Shown here: in pieces, positions 9,668 through 17,843 of the stretch
Position numbering within the stretch: the stretch's first letter is position 1
Layout: each line of letters begins with the position of its first letter
From: Acrocarpospora catenulata
GTDB lineage: Bacteria > Actinomycetota > Actinomycetes > Streptosporangiales > Streptosporangiaceae
DNA length: 64,000 nt
Direction of reading: 5' to 3'
Assembly: GCF_018476525.1 (NCBI RefSeq)
Contig: NZ_JAHCST010000033.1
Coordinates: 29,448-93,447, forward strand
Program-made: the position numbers and the translations under genes
The notes under the pieces: generated by a model
Database searches by the model: none
What the model was told of the DNA's origin: nothing
The model's input: the letters and a program-made list of their open reading frames with translations, nothing else

Positions 9668-10765
9668 CTATTCAACGATCACTGGGTGTTCCACAATGGC
9701 TCCGAAAAGATACCCCCTCGGGTTGTAGGGTGCGCGCGCCGGCTGACCGGCGCCGGTCTCGTCGACCGCTCTGGCCAGGAGCTTGTACGGCCCCGGCGTG
9801 CGCGGGCACCAGGCGAAATGCCACATCGCCCAGGCGGCGGAGGGACGGCCGCGCAGATGTGCGCGCTGCCAGGTCTCGCCACCGTCGGTGCTGACCTCGA
9901 CCCGGACGATCCGGCCCTGGCCGGACCAGGAACGGCCGTGCAGGATGTGCTGGCGTCCGGCGGGGAGCCGTGCCTCCCAGGCGAGTTCGAAGGCGCTCTT
10001 CACCACCTGGGCGGTCAGCTCGCTGTCGGGGAGGCGGTAGAAGCCGGTGCTCCACGGGGATTCGAGCGGGCGGGTGGCGACCTCGATGGAGCCCAGCCAT
10101 TTGATGGACGCCACGCCGACCCAGCCGGGGACCACCAGGCGGGCGGGGAAACCGTGGTCGGGTGGGAGTTGCTCGCCGTTCATCTCGTACGCCACGAGTA
10201 CGTCGGTCATGGCCTTTCCGGCCGGGAGGGGGCGGCGGACGTGGCCGTGGTTGACGCCGTCCTCGGTGTACTCGGGGTCGAGGCCGACCGGGAGTACGTC
10301 GACGGCGTCCGGGGTGATGCCGGCGAGTTCCAGCAGCAGCGACAGGCGTACGCCGCGCCAGCGGGCCACGCCGATGCCGCCCAGGCGCCATGGGGTGCCT
10401 TCGGTGGGTTCGCCCTGCTGGGTGGCGAAGAAGGACCGGCCGTTTCCGGCGCATTCGATGGCCACGTCCAGGGTGGTTGTCGGTAGGGAGAGGAGGTCCT
10501 CGTAGGTGAAGTCTCTGGGGTGACGCAGGGCGTCGCCGTGGACGCGCAACCGCCAGGTTCGGGCGTCGATGGTGGGTGTGACGGTGTGGTTGCGGACGAA
10601 GAAGAGGTCGTTGGGGACGTGGTAACCCTGGCCGCGCATGGATTCCCAGCGCATCTCGGCTGAGCCGCCGTGGCGGATGTAGCGGTCGGGGGGGAGTGGT
10701 TTGTGGATTGGTCCGGATCGGTTGGTCACGAGGGGGGCGATGTCCCCCAAGGTACAGAGATCCAT
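9668..10765 (-). CDS. Sulfite-oxidase-type molybdopterin oxidoreductase
   Basis: This 365-residue product has an oxidoreductase molybdopterin-binding domain (about 45-230) with the molybdenum-ligand Cys105 in 'IECAGNGRS', followed by a Mo-cofactor dimerisation domain (about 250-360, 'VEVSTDGGETW'). This is the sulfite oxidase/SorA layout without a heme domain. It has no clear Tat signal at the chosen start, so location is uncertain. ATG 10765 has a GGAG-rich ribosome site five to ten bases upstream. No molybdenum-cofactor genes or cytochrome partner are nearby. The substrate could be sulfite or another S/N-oxide, and the sequence does not decide. Confidence 0.85.
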   Translation of the reverse strand: MDLCTLGDIAPLVTNRSGPIHKPLPPDRYIRHGGSAEMRWESMRGQGYHVPNDLFFVRNHTVTPTIDARTWRLRVHGDALRHPRDFTYEDLLSLPTTTLDVAIECAGNGRSFFATQQGEPTEGTPWRLGGIGVARWRGVRLSLLLELAGITPDAVDVLPVGLDPEYTEDGVNHGHVRRPLPAGKAMTDVLVAYEMNGEQLPPDHGFPARLVVPGWVGVASIKWLGSIEVATRPLESPWSTGFYRLPDSELTAQVVKSAFELAWEARLPAGRQHILHGRSWSGQGRIVRVEVSTDGGETWQRAHLRGRPSAAWAMWHFAWCPRTPGPYKLLARAVDETGAGQPARAPYNPRGYLFGAIVEHPVIVE

Positions 10766-10899
10766 CGGAGCGCTCCTCTCCGTAAATCTTCATTCCCTAC
10801 CAGGAAACCATTGATTCCCCATGATCGCGAACTGTGCAGTGACCGTGGGCTGACCTCGGATCCGGGGCCGTTGCCGGAGGGTGGAGTTGAGCTGGGTCG

Positions 10900-12594
10900 T
10901 TAGTCGGAGTCTTTCGACAGCCAGGTGAGGAGGCGGTCCACCGGCCAGGTGTTGATGACGTCCTCGGTGGTCAGCCAGGCGCGTTGGGCCAGGCCGATGC
11001 CGAAGCGCTGGTTGGCCAGGTGGGGGATGGCGTGGGAGTCGCTGTCGATGGAGAACTTGACGCCGTGGTGGCGGGCCCGGCGTACCAGGTCGGAGGGGAG
11101 GTCGGCGCGGTCGGGGTAGGAGTCGATCTCCATGGCGGTGCCGGTGCGGGCGGCGGCGCGGAAGACGGCGTCCCAGTCGGCGTCCACCGGCTCCCGCTTG
11201 CCGATCTTGCGGGTGGTCGGGTGGCCGATGATGTCGACGCCGGGGTTCTCGCAGGCCGCGATGAAACGGCGGGTCATCTCGTCGCGGGACTGGGTGAAAT
11301 GGGAGTGCACGGAGGCGACCCGGACGTCGAAGCCCGCCAGCACGTCCAGCGGCCAGTCCACCGAGCCGTCGGGGGCGATGTTCAGCTCCGTCCCCTGCAG
11401 CAACCGCATGTTCGGATATTTCGTCTGAAGGGCGGCTATCTGGGCGCGTTGCTCCAGCGCCTTCTCCAGGGTCATCCGCTGCATGACCAGGTTGGGGGCA
11501 TGGTCGGTGATCGCGTAGTAGGCGTAACCGCGGCCCGCCGCAGCGGCCACCATGTCCTCCAGCGAGGCGATCCCGTCGGTCAGGTTGGTGTGCGTGTGCA
11601 GATCGCCCTTCAGGTCGGCCAACGTCACCAGCCGAGGCAACTCACCCCGGAGCGCGGCCTCGACCTCGCCACCGTCCTCCCGCAGCGGCGGCGGCACCCA
11701 CTCCATACCGAGCGCGTGGTAGATGTCCTCCTCGGTCGCGGCGGCGATCACCCGATCCTCGGCGTCGAACAGCCCGTACTCGGAGAGCTTCCACCCCTTC
11801 TTCACAGCCATCTCGCGAATGCGGACGTTATGCTCCTTCGACCCCGTGAAGTAGACCATCGCGGCCCCCCACGACTCGGCGGGCACCACCCGCAGATCCA
11901 CCTGCATGCCGCGATCGGTTCGGATCGAGGTCTTCCGCTCACCCCGGGCGATCACCTCCGCCACGTACGGCCGGCTCGCGAACACCTCCATCAGCGAGAC
12001 CGGCCCGACCGCCAGGATGTCGATGTCCCCCACGGTCTCCCGCATCCGCCGCAGCGAACCCGCGTACGCGATGCGGCCGGCCGGCAGCGAGGCGATCACC
12101 TGCTCCGCCAGGTCCATGGCGATGCCCAGGTGCACCCGCTGCCCCGACTGCGCCATCTGCTCGATGCCCTTGAGCAGGTTCTCCTCGGTCTTGGCGCCGA
12201 ACCCGCGCACCCCGGTGAGCCGCCCCGCGCGGATCGCCTCGGCCAGCGCGTCGGGCGAGTCGATGCCGAGCTCCTGGAAGAGGAACAACGCCTTCTTCGG
12301 CCCGAGCGTGGGGATCCGGGTGAGCCGGCGCACCCCTTCGGGCACCTTGCCGCGCAGGTCGTCCAGCTGCCGGAAACTCCCGCGCGCCAGGAACTCCTCG
12401 ACCTTCTTCGCGATCGCCTCGCCGACCCCCGGAATCTGCCGGACCGGGATGGCCCGCAGGTCCTCCGGATGCCCGGCGATCGCCTTGGCGGCCTTCTGGT
12501 AGCTGCGCACCCGGAAGGCGTCCCCGCCGTTCAGCGCGAACAGCTCCGCGTACTCCTGCAGGGCCGCCGCGGCCTCGTCATTCGCCCGTGCCAT
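10900..12594 (-). CDS. polX: DNA polymerase/3'-5' exonuclease PolX
   Basis: This family X polymerase (564 residues) acts in base-excision and gap-filling repair. It has an N-terminal 8-kDa-like helical domain and helix-hairpin-helix motifs (about 45-150, 'IPGVGEAIAKK', 'VRGFGAKT'). The polymerase palm follows, with 'GSLRRMRETVGDIDIL' and downstream 'VDLRVV' supplying the metal-binding Asp residues. A C-terminal PHP domain (about 325-560) has 'DLHTHTNLTDG', 'ITDH' and 'SDSH' metal ligands for the exonuclease. Length and domain order match bacterial PolX. It starts five bases after the stop of the upstream ligase-like gene, so the two form an operon. Confidence 0.95.
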   Translation of the reverse strand: MARANDEAAAALQEYAELFALNGGDAFRVRSYQKAAKAIAGHPEDLRAIPVRQIPGVGEAIAKKVEEFLARGSFRQLDDLRGKVPEGVRRLTRIPTLGPKKALFLFQELGIDSPDALAEAIRAGRLTGVRGFGAKTEENLLKGIEQMAQSGQRVHLGIAMDLAEQVIASLPAGRIAYAGSLRRMRETVGDIDILAVGPVSLMEVFASRPYVAEVIARGERKTSIRTDRGMQVDLRVVPAESWGAAMVYFTGSKEHNVRIREMAVKKGWKLSEYGLFDAEDRVIAAATEEDIYHALGMEWVPPPLREDGGEVEAALRGELPRLVTLADLKGDLHTHTNLTDGIASLEDMVAAAAGRGYAYYAITDHAPNLVMQRMTLEKALEQRAQIAALQTKYPNMRLLQGTELNIAPDGSVDWPLDVLAGFDVRVASVHSHFTQSRDEMTRRFIAACENPGVDIIGHPTTRKIGKREPVDADWDAVFRAAARTGTAMEIDSYPDRADLPSDLVRRARHHGVKFSIDSDSHAIPHLANQRFGIGLAQRAWLTTEDVINTWPVDRLLTWLSKDSD

Positions 12595-12599
12595 GCCGA

Positions 12600-14015
12600 T
12601 CAGCGTACATAGCGGTGCTTGACGCCCGGCGGGAAGTGCGTCGGATCCCCGTACGGCCGGAGGGCGACCCTCGGGGGCTGGCGGTCCGCCGGGACATAGT
12701 GGGCGAACTCGCTGTTGAGGCGGCGGAGGGCGGCCAGCACCGAGGCCGACACCTGGTCCGCCAGGCCCTCGGTCGCGGTCACTCCGGCGGCGAGCTCGAC
12801 GGTCAGCTCCAGACCTTCCGCGCCTTCCTGGGCAGCCAGGACGAACTTGCCGGTCACCGAATCACACACCTCGGGCTGTTCCAGGCCGACCGTGACGTTC
12901 TCCGGGAACACGTTGGCACCGTAGTAGGAGACCACGAAAAGGCTGCGGCCGAAGACGTACACGAAGGGCAGTTCGGGGCCTTCCGTTGACGGGCGGAAGC
13001 CGAAGCGGGCCAAGTAGCCGAGCATGCCCTTGTGCGAGATCAGGCCGCCCTCGTCGGCGATGTGGTAGCGGATGAGCGGGATGCCGTTGTCGCCGGTGAA
13101 GAGCAGGGTGCCGGCGTGCTCCTCGAAGAAGCGCACCTCGGGGTCGTACTGGACGAGGGTGGGCAGGCGGGGGGCGCCGAAGAGTTCCTTGGCGGCCTCC
13201 GGGTGAGCGGCCAGGAAGCGTCTGATCTCGATGGAGAGGGGGGTCTCGTTGCCGAGCACGCCCGCGTCTGCGGTGCCGTACAGGGAGGCGGTGCCGGTCA
13301 GCGGGTCGGCGATACCGGCTCGGGCGGCGACCAGGGCGCGCCACTCCTCGCTGAACACCTCCCCGGCGGTGACGATCTTGATCGTGTACGAGGACCAGGG
13401 CACGCCCTGGGTGTCGATCACGTCCTTGAGGAACGGCGGGTAGCCCAGCAGCACGACCTGGTCGAACTGGGGCGCCAGTTCCGGGAGCACGCGGAGGATC
13501 TCGCCCTTGTTGTTGCCCGGCGCGACCACGGTGATCGGGAAGCCCTCGTCGGCGAGGTGGCGCAGGCAGGCGATGGTGAACAGGCCGCCGACCCAGGTCC
13601 CCAGCGAGAAGCAGACGACCGCCAGGGTACGGCGTTCGCGGGCCCCGAAGGCGTCCATGACCTGGGCGAACCGTTCCGCGATCACCTTCTCGTCGGCGGT
13701 GCTCCGCACCCAGAACGACGGCTCGCCGCTGGACCCCGAGGAGACCGCGATCATGTCCCCGATCCGGCCGTCCCGGCAGAGCATGGCCAGCGGATGCCGA
13801 CGCGTGTAGTTCTCCTTGGTCGTCATCGGCACCCGCCCAAAGTCCTGAAATGTCAGGACACTTTGGGGGTCGACCCCATGCTCTTTCAGAAACGCCGCGT
13901 ACGCCGGAACCGTCGCCGCGACCCGATGGAACAACTCAACAGGAACCACCCGCCGACTGTAAGGCTTCCGCCCCCTCAACGGGGACCCCGGAGGCTCGCG
14001 ATCTTGTTGAAACAC
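12600..14015 (-). CDS. Phenylacetate-CoA ligase-like adenylate-forming enzyme
   Basis: This 471-residue protein is of the PaaK-like branch of acyl-adenylating enzymes. It has the P-loop-like 'SSGSSGEPSFW', a 'GTADAG' adenine-binding element, 'FTGDNGIPLIRY' and a short C-terminal lid. It should activate a carboxylic acid with ATP; the acid is not predictable. The start is uncertain: GTG 14015 and GTG 13949 both lack a convincing ribosome site. It is the first gene of an operon with polX and is divergent from the repeat-peptide gene. A strong imperfect hairpin lies inside its 5' coding part (13836-13867). Confidence 0.8.
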   Translation of the reverse strand: MFQQDREPPGSPLRGRKPYSRRVVPVELFHRVAATVPAYAAFLKEHGVDPQSVLTFQDFGRVPMTTKENYTRRHPLAMLCRDGRIGDMIAVSSGSSGEPSFWVRSTADEKVIAERFAQVMDAFGARERRTLAVVCFSLGTWVGGLFTIACLRHLADEGFPITVVAPGNNKGEILRVLPELAPQFDQVVLLGYPPFLKDVIDTQGVPWSSYTIKIVTAGEVFSEEWRALVAARAGIADPLTGTASLYGTADAGVLGNETPLSIEIRRFLAAHPEAAKELFGAPRLPTLVQYDPEVRFFEEHAGTLLFTGDNGIPLIRYHIADEGGLISHKGMLGYLARFGFRPSTEGPELPFVYVFGRSLFVVSYYGANVFPENVTVGLEQPEVCDSVTGKFVLAAQEGAEGLELTVELAAGVTATEGLADQVSASVLAALRRLNSEFAHYVPADRQPPRVALRPYGDPTHFPPGVKHRYVR

Positions 14016-14127
14016 CCGGGGAACAAAGTGCCATGCAACTCGCTGACAGATCGCCGCTATTGCCTCCGCCTTGGCCGGTTACGCAAGATCGGATTTGTAA
14101 GACGATTTGAGGACAGGGAGGTCCTTC

Positions 14128-14319
14128 ATGTCCAGCAACCTGGATGCGGTGGCGCTCGAGGGCGGTTTGAGCACCAACCACAACGAGGTCGTGCTTGAGG
14201 GCGGTTTGAGCACCAACCACAACGAGGTCGTGCTCGAGGGCGGTTTGGCCACCAACCACAACGAGGTCGTGCTCGAGGACGGTGGCCGGGACTACAACCA
14301 CAACGAGGTCGTGCTCTAG
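14128..14319 (+). CDS. Repeat peptide of 63 residues, candidate secreted signal or modified-peptide precursor
   Basis: ATG 14128 has GGGAGG about seven bases upstream and reads 63 residues to TAG 14317. A ten-residue N-terminal segment (MSSNLDAVAL) precedes four tandem units: three of 13 residues (EGGLSTNHNEVVL twice, then EGGLATNHNEVVL) and a variant of 14 residues ending in NHNEVVL. There is no Cys, no signal peptide and no membrane segment. The MFS exporter gene begins 193 bases downstream and the TPR gene follows it, so the peptide may be exported and sensed. No ATP-grasp, YcaO, lanthipeptide, radical-SAM or protease gene is adjacent. I know no named family with this repeat; the function is inferred only from context. 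Confidence 0.75.
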   Translation: MSSNLDAVALEGGLSTNHNEVVLEGGLSTNHNEVVLEGGLATNHNEVVLEDGGRDYNHNEVVL

Positions 14320-14346
14320 GACGGCTTGAGCACCAACCACAACGAC
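14158..14346 (+). repeat. Tandem 39-bp coding repeats, with a fifth copy after the stop codon
   Basis: Units run 14158-14196, 14197-14235, 14236-14274, a 42-bp variant at 14275-14316, and a partial fifth copy at 14317-14346. The first three units differ at only a few bases, mainly one Ser-to-Ala codon. Such low divergence, including silent sites, points to recent tandem duplication. The fifth unit begins TAG where the other copies have GAG, so one G-to-T change ends the reading frame. Its remaining codons still spell GLSTNHND. Confidence 0.9.
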
Positions 14347-14357
14347 TCAAGACGAAG

Positions 14358-14407
14358 GCCGTACGGGGCCGTGCCGGGGTGTCCAAGCCTGGCTGGGCCC
14401 GTACGGC
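14358..14407 (+). terminator. Hairpin between repeat-peptide and MFS genes, possible attenuator or terminator
   Basis: A perfect 10-bp inverted repeat (14358-14367 with 14398-14407) encloses a 30-base loop. It has no U-tract. Lying between the short peptide gene and the exporter gene, it could lower transcription into the exporter or protect the peptide mRNA end, so that peptide is made in excess. The regulatory role is inference. Confidence 0.4.
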
Positions 14408-14512
14408 GTTGTCGCACTGCCTTCACCGGGCTTTCCCGTAAACATCTCGGTCGCCTGATCGAGGAACCGGCCCGGCCCTGCCGGAAGAGTTCGCCCAGAC
14501 GAGGAAAGACAG

Positions 14513-15802
14513 ATGGAGCGAATGTCGTTGCGAAGAATATTGCCGGACCTCCCGCGGGAGGCGTGGCGGATTCTCGCCGGTAATGCGGTTTCTGCTTTCG
14601 GCAGCGGTCTGACGCTGCCTTTCTTCCTCGTCTACCTGCACAATGTCCGAGGAATCGAAGTCGGCCTGGCCGGGCCGATACTCTCGGCGATCGCCGTCGC
14701 GGGACTCGTCGGAAATCCACTGGGTGGCCAGCTCGCGGATCGTTTCGGTGCGCGGCAGGCGGCCACTGCGGGGCTCGTGGTCTCGGCGATCGGGACCGCT
14801 GGGATGGCAGGCGTCCAGTCCGCCTGGCAGGGGCTTGCGGCGGCCGTCGTGTACGGGCTGGGCATCGCGATCACGGCCCCGGCGTTCCAGGCGCTTATCG
14901 GGATCTCCGTCCCCAAGGAGCGGCGACAGCAGATATTCGCGGTTCAGTACGTCATGATGAACGTCGGCTTCAGCGCCGGGGGTTTGCTGGCCGCGTTCCT
15001 CGTGAGCTCCTCTCCGCAGAGTTTCGTCACGCTGTACCTGTTGGACGCGGCCACGTTCCTCGCCTTCGCCGTGCTGATCGCCCGCTCGCCCGGGGGCCGC
15101 GTCCAAGGCGTCCGGTCCCCGGTGCCACGGGGCGGATATCGCGAGATCCTCTCAGACCGGCCACTGCTGCGGATCTGTGTGCTGGTGGCCGCCCTCTTCA
15201 CCTGCGGCTACGCCCAGTACAGCAGCGCCTACCCGATCTACGCGATGGAGGAGGGCGGGCTCGACGCCGCCGCGTTGAGGCTCACCTTCCTGGCGAACAC
15301 GTGCACCGTCGTCATCGCCCAGTTCCTCGTGCTCCGCCTCTTGAAGGGCCGGCGTCGTACTCGGGGCTTCGCGTTGTCCGCCGCACTCATGGCCGCCGCG
15401 TGGGTGACGGTGCTGTGGGCGGCGGCTGAAGGAGGAGCGGTGGGCATGGCCGGGTTCACGGTCGCGATGGCCCTGTTCGCGGTGGGAGAGACGCTCATGG
15501 CTCCCACCGTGCCCACGATCGTGAACGACCTCGCGCCCGACTCGGCGCGCGGCCGGTACAACGGGGCCTTCAGCCTGGCGACCACCCTTGGCTACATCAT
15601 CGGACCCGCGCTGGCGGGTGCCGTCCTGACCGCGGGCCTCGGATCCGCCCTTTTCGCCGTCATGGCCCTGGCACTCGGCCTCGTCGCCGTGCAGGCGCTC
15701 CGGCTCGAACGCCGCCTTCCGGACGCGGTGAACATCGTCACCGCCGCGGCGGACAACCCCGCCGCCGGCCCCCGGCAGAAAGAAGGCGCCAGAAATGAGT
15801 GA
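14513..15802 (+). CDS. MFS transporter, probable exporter
   Basis: This 429-residue protein has 12 predicted membrane helices. The family signature in the loop after helix 2, 'GGQLADRFGARQ', matches major facilitator motif A. A central cytoplasmic loop near residues 190-215 and the drug/H+ antiporter-like layout suggest export. GAGGAAAG precedes ATG 14513. The stop overlaps the TPR gene by eight bases, so those two genes are coupled. Being sandwiched between the repeat peptide and a TPR protein suggests a peptide or a product made from it as cargo, but MFS proteins more often export small molecules. Confidence 0.85.
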   Translation: MERMSLRRILPDLPREAWRILAGNAVSAFGSGLTLPFFLVYLHNVRGIEVGLAGPILSAIAVAGLVGNPLGGQLADRFGARQAATAGLVVSAIGTAGMAGVQSAWQGLAAAVVYGLGIAITAPAFQALIGISVPKERRQQIFAVQYVMMNVGFSAGGLLAAFLVSSSPQSFVTLYLLDAATFLAFAVLIARSPGGRVQGVRSPVPRGGYREILSDRPLLRICVLVAALFTCGYAQYSSAYPIYAMEEGGLDAAALRLTFLANTCTVVIAQFLVLRLLKGRRRTRGFALSAALMAAAWVTVLWAAAEGGAVGMAGFTVAMALFAVGETLMAPTVPTIVNDLAPDSARGRYNGAFSLATTLGYIIGPALAGAVLTAGLGSALFAVMALALGLVAVQALRLERRLPDAVNIVTAAADNPAAGPRQKEGARNE

Positions 15803-16610
15803 CAGGAGCGCTCCAGCCCACACGCTGCTGACCCTTTCCAGGACGCTCCGCGAGCAGGGCCGGTACCGGGAGTGCGACGAAACGCTGCGACGCGCTCTGA
15901 CGATCGCCGAGCAGGACGCTGATCCGGATTCCTTCCTCGTCGCCCGCATCTGCAACAGCCTTGGCGTGCTGCACAAGTACACCGGCCGGTTCGAGGAGTC
16001 CGAGCGGTTCTACCGGCGCGCTCAGGCGATCATCGAGGCGCGCATCGACCAGGGCCATCCCCTGCTGGCCGACATCTACCACAACCTCGGTGGGCTCAAC
16101 CACGCACGGGGCACGTACGCGCAAGGCGAGCCCTTCGCCCGGCGTTCGGTGGAGATCCGCGAACGGATCCACGGTCCCGGCCACCTTGACGTCGCCGCGG
16201 ACAAGGCGGCCCTCGCCGCCATCCTGCACTCGCTCGGTGACAGCGAGGAGGCGGAGCGCCTGTTGCTGGAGGCCCTCGCGGTGTTCGAAAAGGACCTCGG
16301 GCCCGAGGACTACGAGGTGGCCTCATGCCTGAGCAACCTCGCCGCCATCCACTACGCCAGGGGCGACCTTGAGCGCGCGGAGACGGCCTACCGCAAAGCG
16401 GTTGCGATCAAGACAGGGATCTTCGGTGAGACCCATCCCGACCTGGCTGTGACCCTGCACAATCTCGGAGTGATCGCCTCCACGCGCGGCCGCTCACAGA
16501 CGGCCGCTGAGGCCTTCCACCGGGCTCTTGCCATGCTCGGGGACGAGGTGGACAAGCAGCACCCGCTACGACTGTCCTGCCTGCGCCGCCTCGACGCCTG
16601 CGGCCGGTAA
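15795..16610 (+). CDS. Tetratricopeptide-repeat protein
   Basis: The 271-residue product consists almost entirely of about six TPR units of kinesin-light-chain type, spaced about 42 residues ('NSLGVLHKYTGRFEESERFYRR', 'HNLGGLNHARGTYAQGE' and later copies; first string abbreviated pattern N-LG-LH--GR-EESE). There is no DNA-binding domain, signal peptide or enzymatic motif. TPR superhelices bind peptides. In Gram-positive bacteria Rap/PlcR-type TPR proteins sense exported, re-imported peptides. Overlap with the exporter gene and proximity to the repeat peptide make a peptide receptor or chaperone role plausible, but that is inference. Confidence 0.8.
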   Translation: MSDRSAPAHTLLTLSRTLREQGRYRECDETLRRALTIAEQDADPDSFLVARICNSLGVLHKYTGRFEESERFYRRAQAIIEARIDQGHPLLADIYHNLGGLNHARGTYAQGEPFARRSVEIRERIHGPGHLDVAADKAALAAILHSLGDSEEAERLLLEALAVFEKDLGPEDYEVASCLSNLAAIHYARGDLERAETAYRKAVAIKTGIFGETHPDLAVTLHNLGVIASTRGRSQTAAEAFHRALAMLGDEVDKQHPLRLSCLRRLDACGR

Positions 16611-16727
16611 ACGACCTGTTGGATCACCTGGGAGGGGGATGGGCACCCTTGCTCGGTTACGGTGAGCGAATGGAACAGACGTTTGCGATGATGAACACGG
16701 ACGGATCAGTTGAGGGAAGGTGAAGCG

Positions 16728-17378
16728 GTGTCCTACAGCCCGAAGCTCGCGGCGGCGTTGTCGGGTGCCACGCTTCGGCAACTCGCTCACTGGCGTAAGG
16801 CCACTAATCGGGGCGCCGTGCTGGTGCCGGAGATCTCCGTGACCAGGCCGGTGCTGTACTCCTTCCGGGACCTGATCGCGCTGCGCACCTGCGTGAAACT
16901 CCGCAACGACACGTCGCTGCAGAAGATCCGGCGCGCACTGGACACGCTCAGGGACGACCTGGGGGAGCGCGAGCACCTGTCGGCGTACCAGTTCGTGGCC
17001 GACGAATCGACGATCTATCTGGTCGAGCCGGAGCAGGTGACCGATCTGGTCCGCAACAAGGCCAACCTCGTCATCTATCAACTGGTGGACGTCCTGCGGC
17101 CGTTCTACCGCGACGGGCGGCACATCCCCGATCTGCTCCGTCCGCGTGAACATGTCACCGTCGATCCGGCGGTCAGGGGTGGCATCCCCGTGATCGAGGG
17201 CACTCGCGTCCCGTACGACGATGTCGCGGCCCTGCTACGAGACGGCGTGCCGGCCGAGCGGATCTCCGACTACTATCCCAGCGTGTCGGGAACGGCCGCG
17301 CTGGACGCCGCGGACTTCGCAGACTACGTCGACAGCTACGAACCCCCCAAGGAGCAGCGTGAGGCTGCTGCTGGATGA
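16728..17378 (+). CDS. MerR-like/DUF433 antitoxin of a VapBC45-like pair
   Basis: I chose GTG 16728 because GGGAAGG lies seven bases upstream. The 216-residue product has a MerR-type winged HTH at the N-terminus ('ATLRQLAHWRKAT', then 'YSFRDLIALR') and a DUF433 domain at the C-terminus ('GGIPVIEGTRVPYDDVAALLRDG'). This architecture occurs in antitoxins partnered by DUF5615/PIN-like toxins, such as M. tuberculosis VapB45. The next gene, overlapping by 20 bases, encodes just such a partner. It should bind its own promoter and neutralise the toxin. Confidence 0.82.
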   Translation: MSYSPKLAAALSGATLRQLAHWRKATNRGAVLVPEISVTRPVLYSFRDLIALRTCVKLRNDTSLQKIRRALDTLRDDLGEREHLSAYQFVADESTIYLVEPEQVTDLVRNKANLVIYQLVDVLRPFYRDGRHIPDLLRPREHVTVDPAVRGGIPVIEGTRVPYDDVAALLRDGVPAERISDYYPSVSGTAALDAADFADYVDSYEPPKEQREAAAG

Positions 17379-17814
17379 GAATGTTCCCCGGCCACTGCAC
17401 CAGGTACTGACCACCTTCATCCTGGGCCACGAGATCGTGCACCTGCTGGACCTGCCCGGTTGGTCGGGAACCCGGGACGAGAAGCTCTACCCGCGAGCCG
17501 CGGCTGACGGCTTCCACGCGGTGCTCACCAACGACGGTCGCCAGATGGAGCGTCCACGCGAGGTGGCCGCTATCGCCGCATCCGGGCTCCATCGGATCGA
17601 GTACCCGCACAAACACCCTGGTCTCATCGGAATGGGGATCGCGATCGCCACAGTGGCCGCCGCCCTGCCCACCGCCCTGGCGCTCCTCGAAACCGCCGAC
17701 CGCCAGCAGTTGATCACCCTGCGGGCGGTCGATCCGACCGTGGCGGCCCGATTGCGAGTCGTTGATCCGGCGTGCGCTCCGCCGAAACACTGGCCAGACG
17801 CATCACAACCGTAA
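17359..17814 (+). CDS. DUF5615 PIN-like toxin
   Basis: AAGGAG sits four bases before GTG 17359, within the end of the antitoxin gene. The 151-residue product opens with 'MRLLLDENVPRPL', the first Asp-Glu of the DUF5615/PIN-like fold, and continues with 'VLTNDG', the second acidic cluster. A His-rich middle and an aliphatic helix near 90-110 follow. PIN-like toxins cleave RNA using Asp/Glu-bound Mg2+. The 20-base overlap with the antitoxin gene supports a toxin-antitoxin operon. Whether this toxin is an RNase is family inference. Confidence 0.78.
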   Translation: MRLLLDENVPRPLHQVLTTFILGHEIVHLLDLPGWSGTRDEKLYPRAAADGFHAVLTNDGRQMERPREVAAIAASGLHRIEYPHKHPGLIGMGIAIATVAAALPTALALLETADRQQLITLRAVDPTVAARLRVVDPACAPPKHWPDASQP

Positions 17815-17843
17815 GCGGGCTCGGGCCCCGAACCGGAAGCCGG

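Noticed and set aside
14158..14346. Short direct repeats that could be read as a CRISPR array
   Set aside because: The units are contiguous with no unique spacers, keep the reading frame (39 and 42 bp) and encode a peptide with a ribosome site.
14128..15802. Graspetide, lanthipeptide or lasso-peptide cluster
   Set aside because: There is no Cys in the peptide and no ATP-grasp, LanM/LanC, YcaO, radical-SAM or B-protein gene nearby. Modification cannot be claimed from this window.
16611..16727. Operator for the toxin-antitoxin pair
   Set aside because: The promoter must lie here, but I see no clear palindrome or direct repeat.
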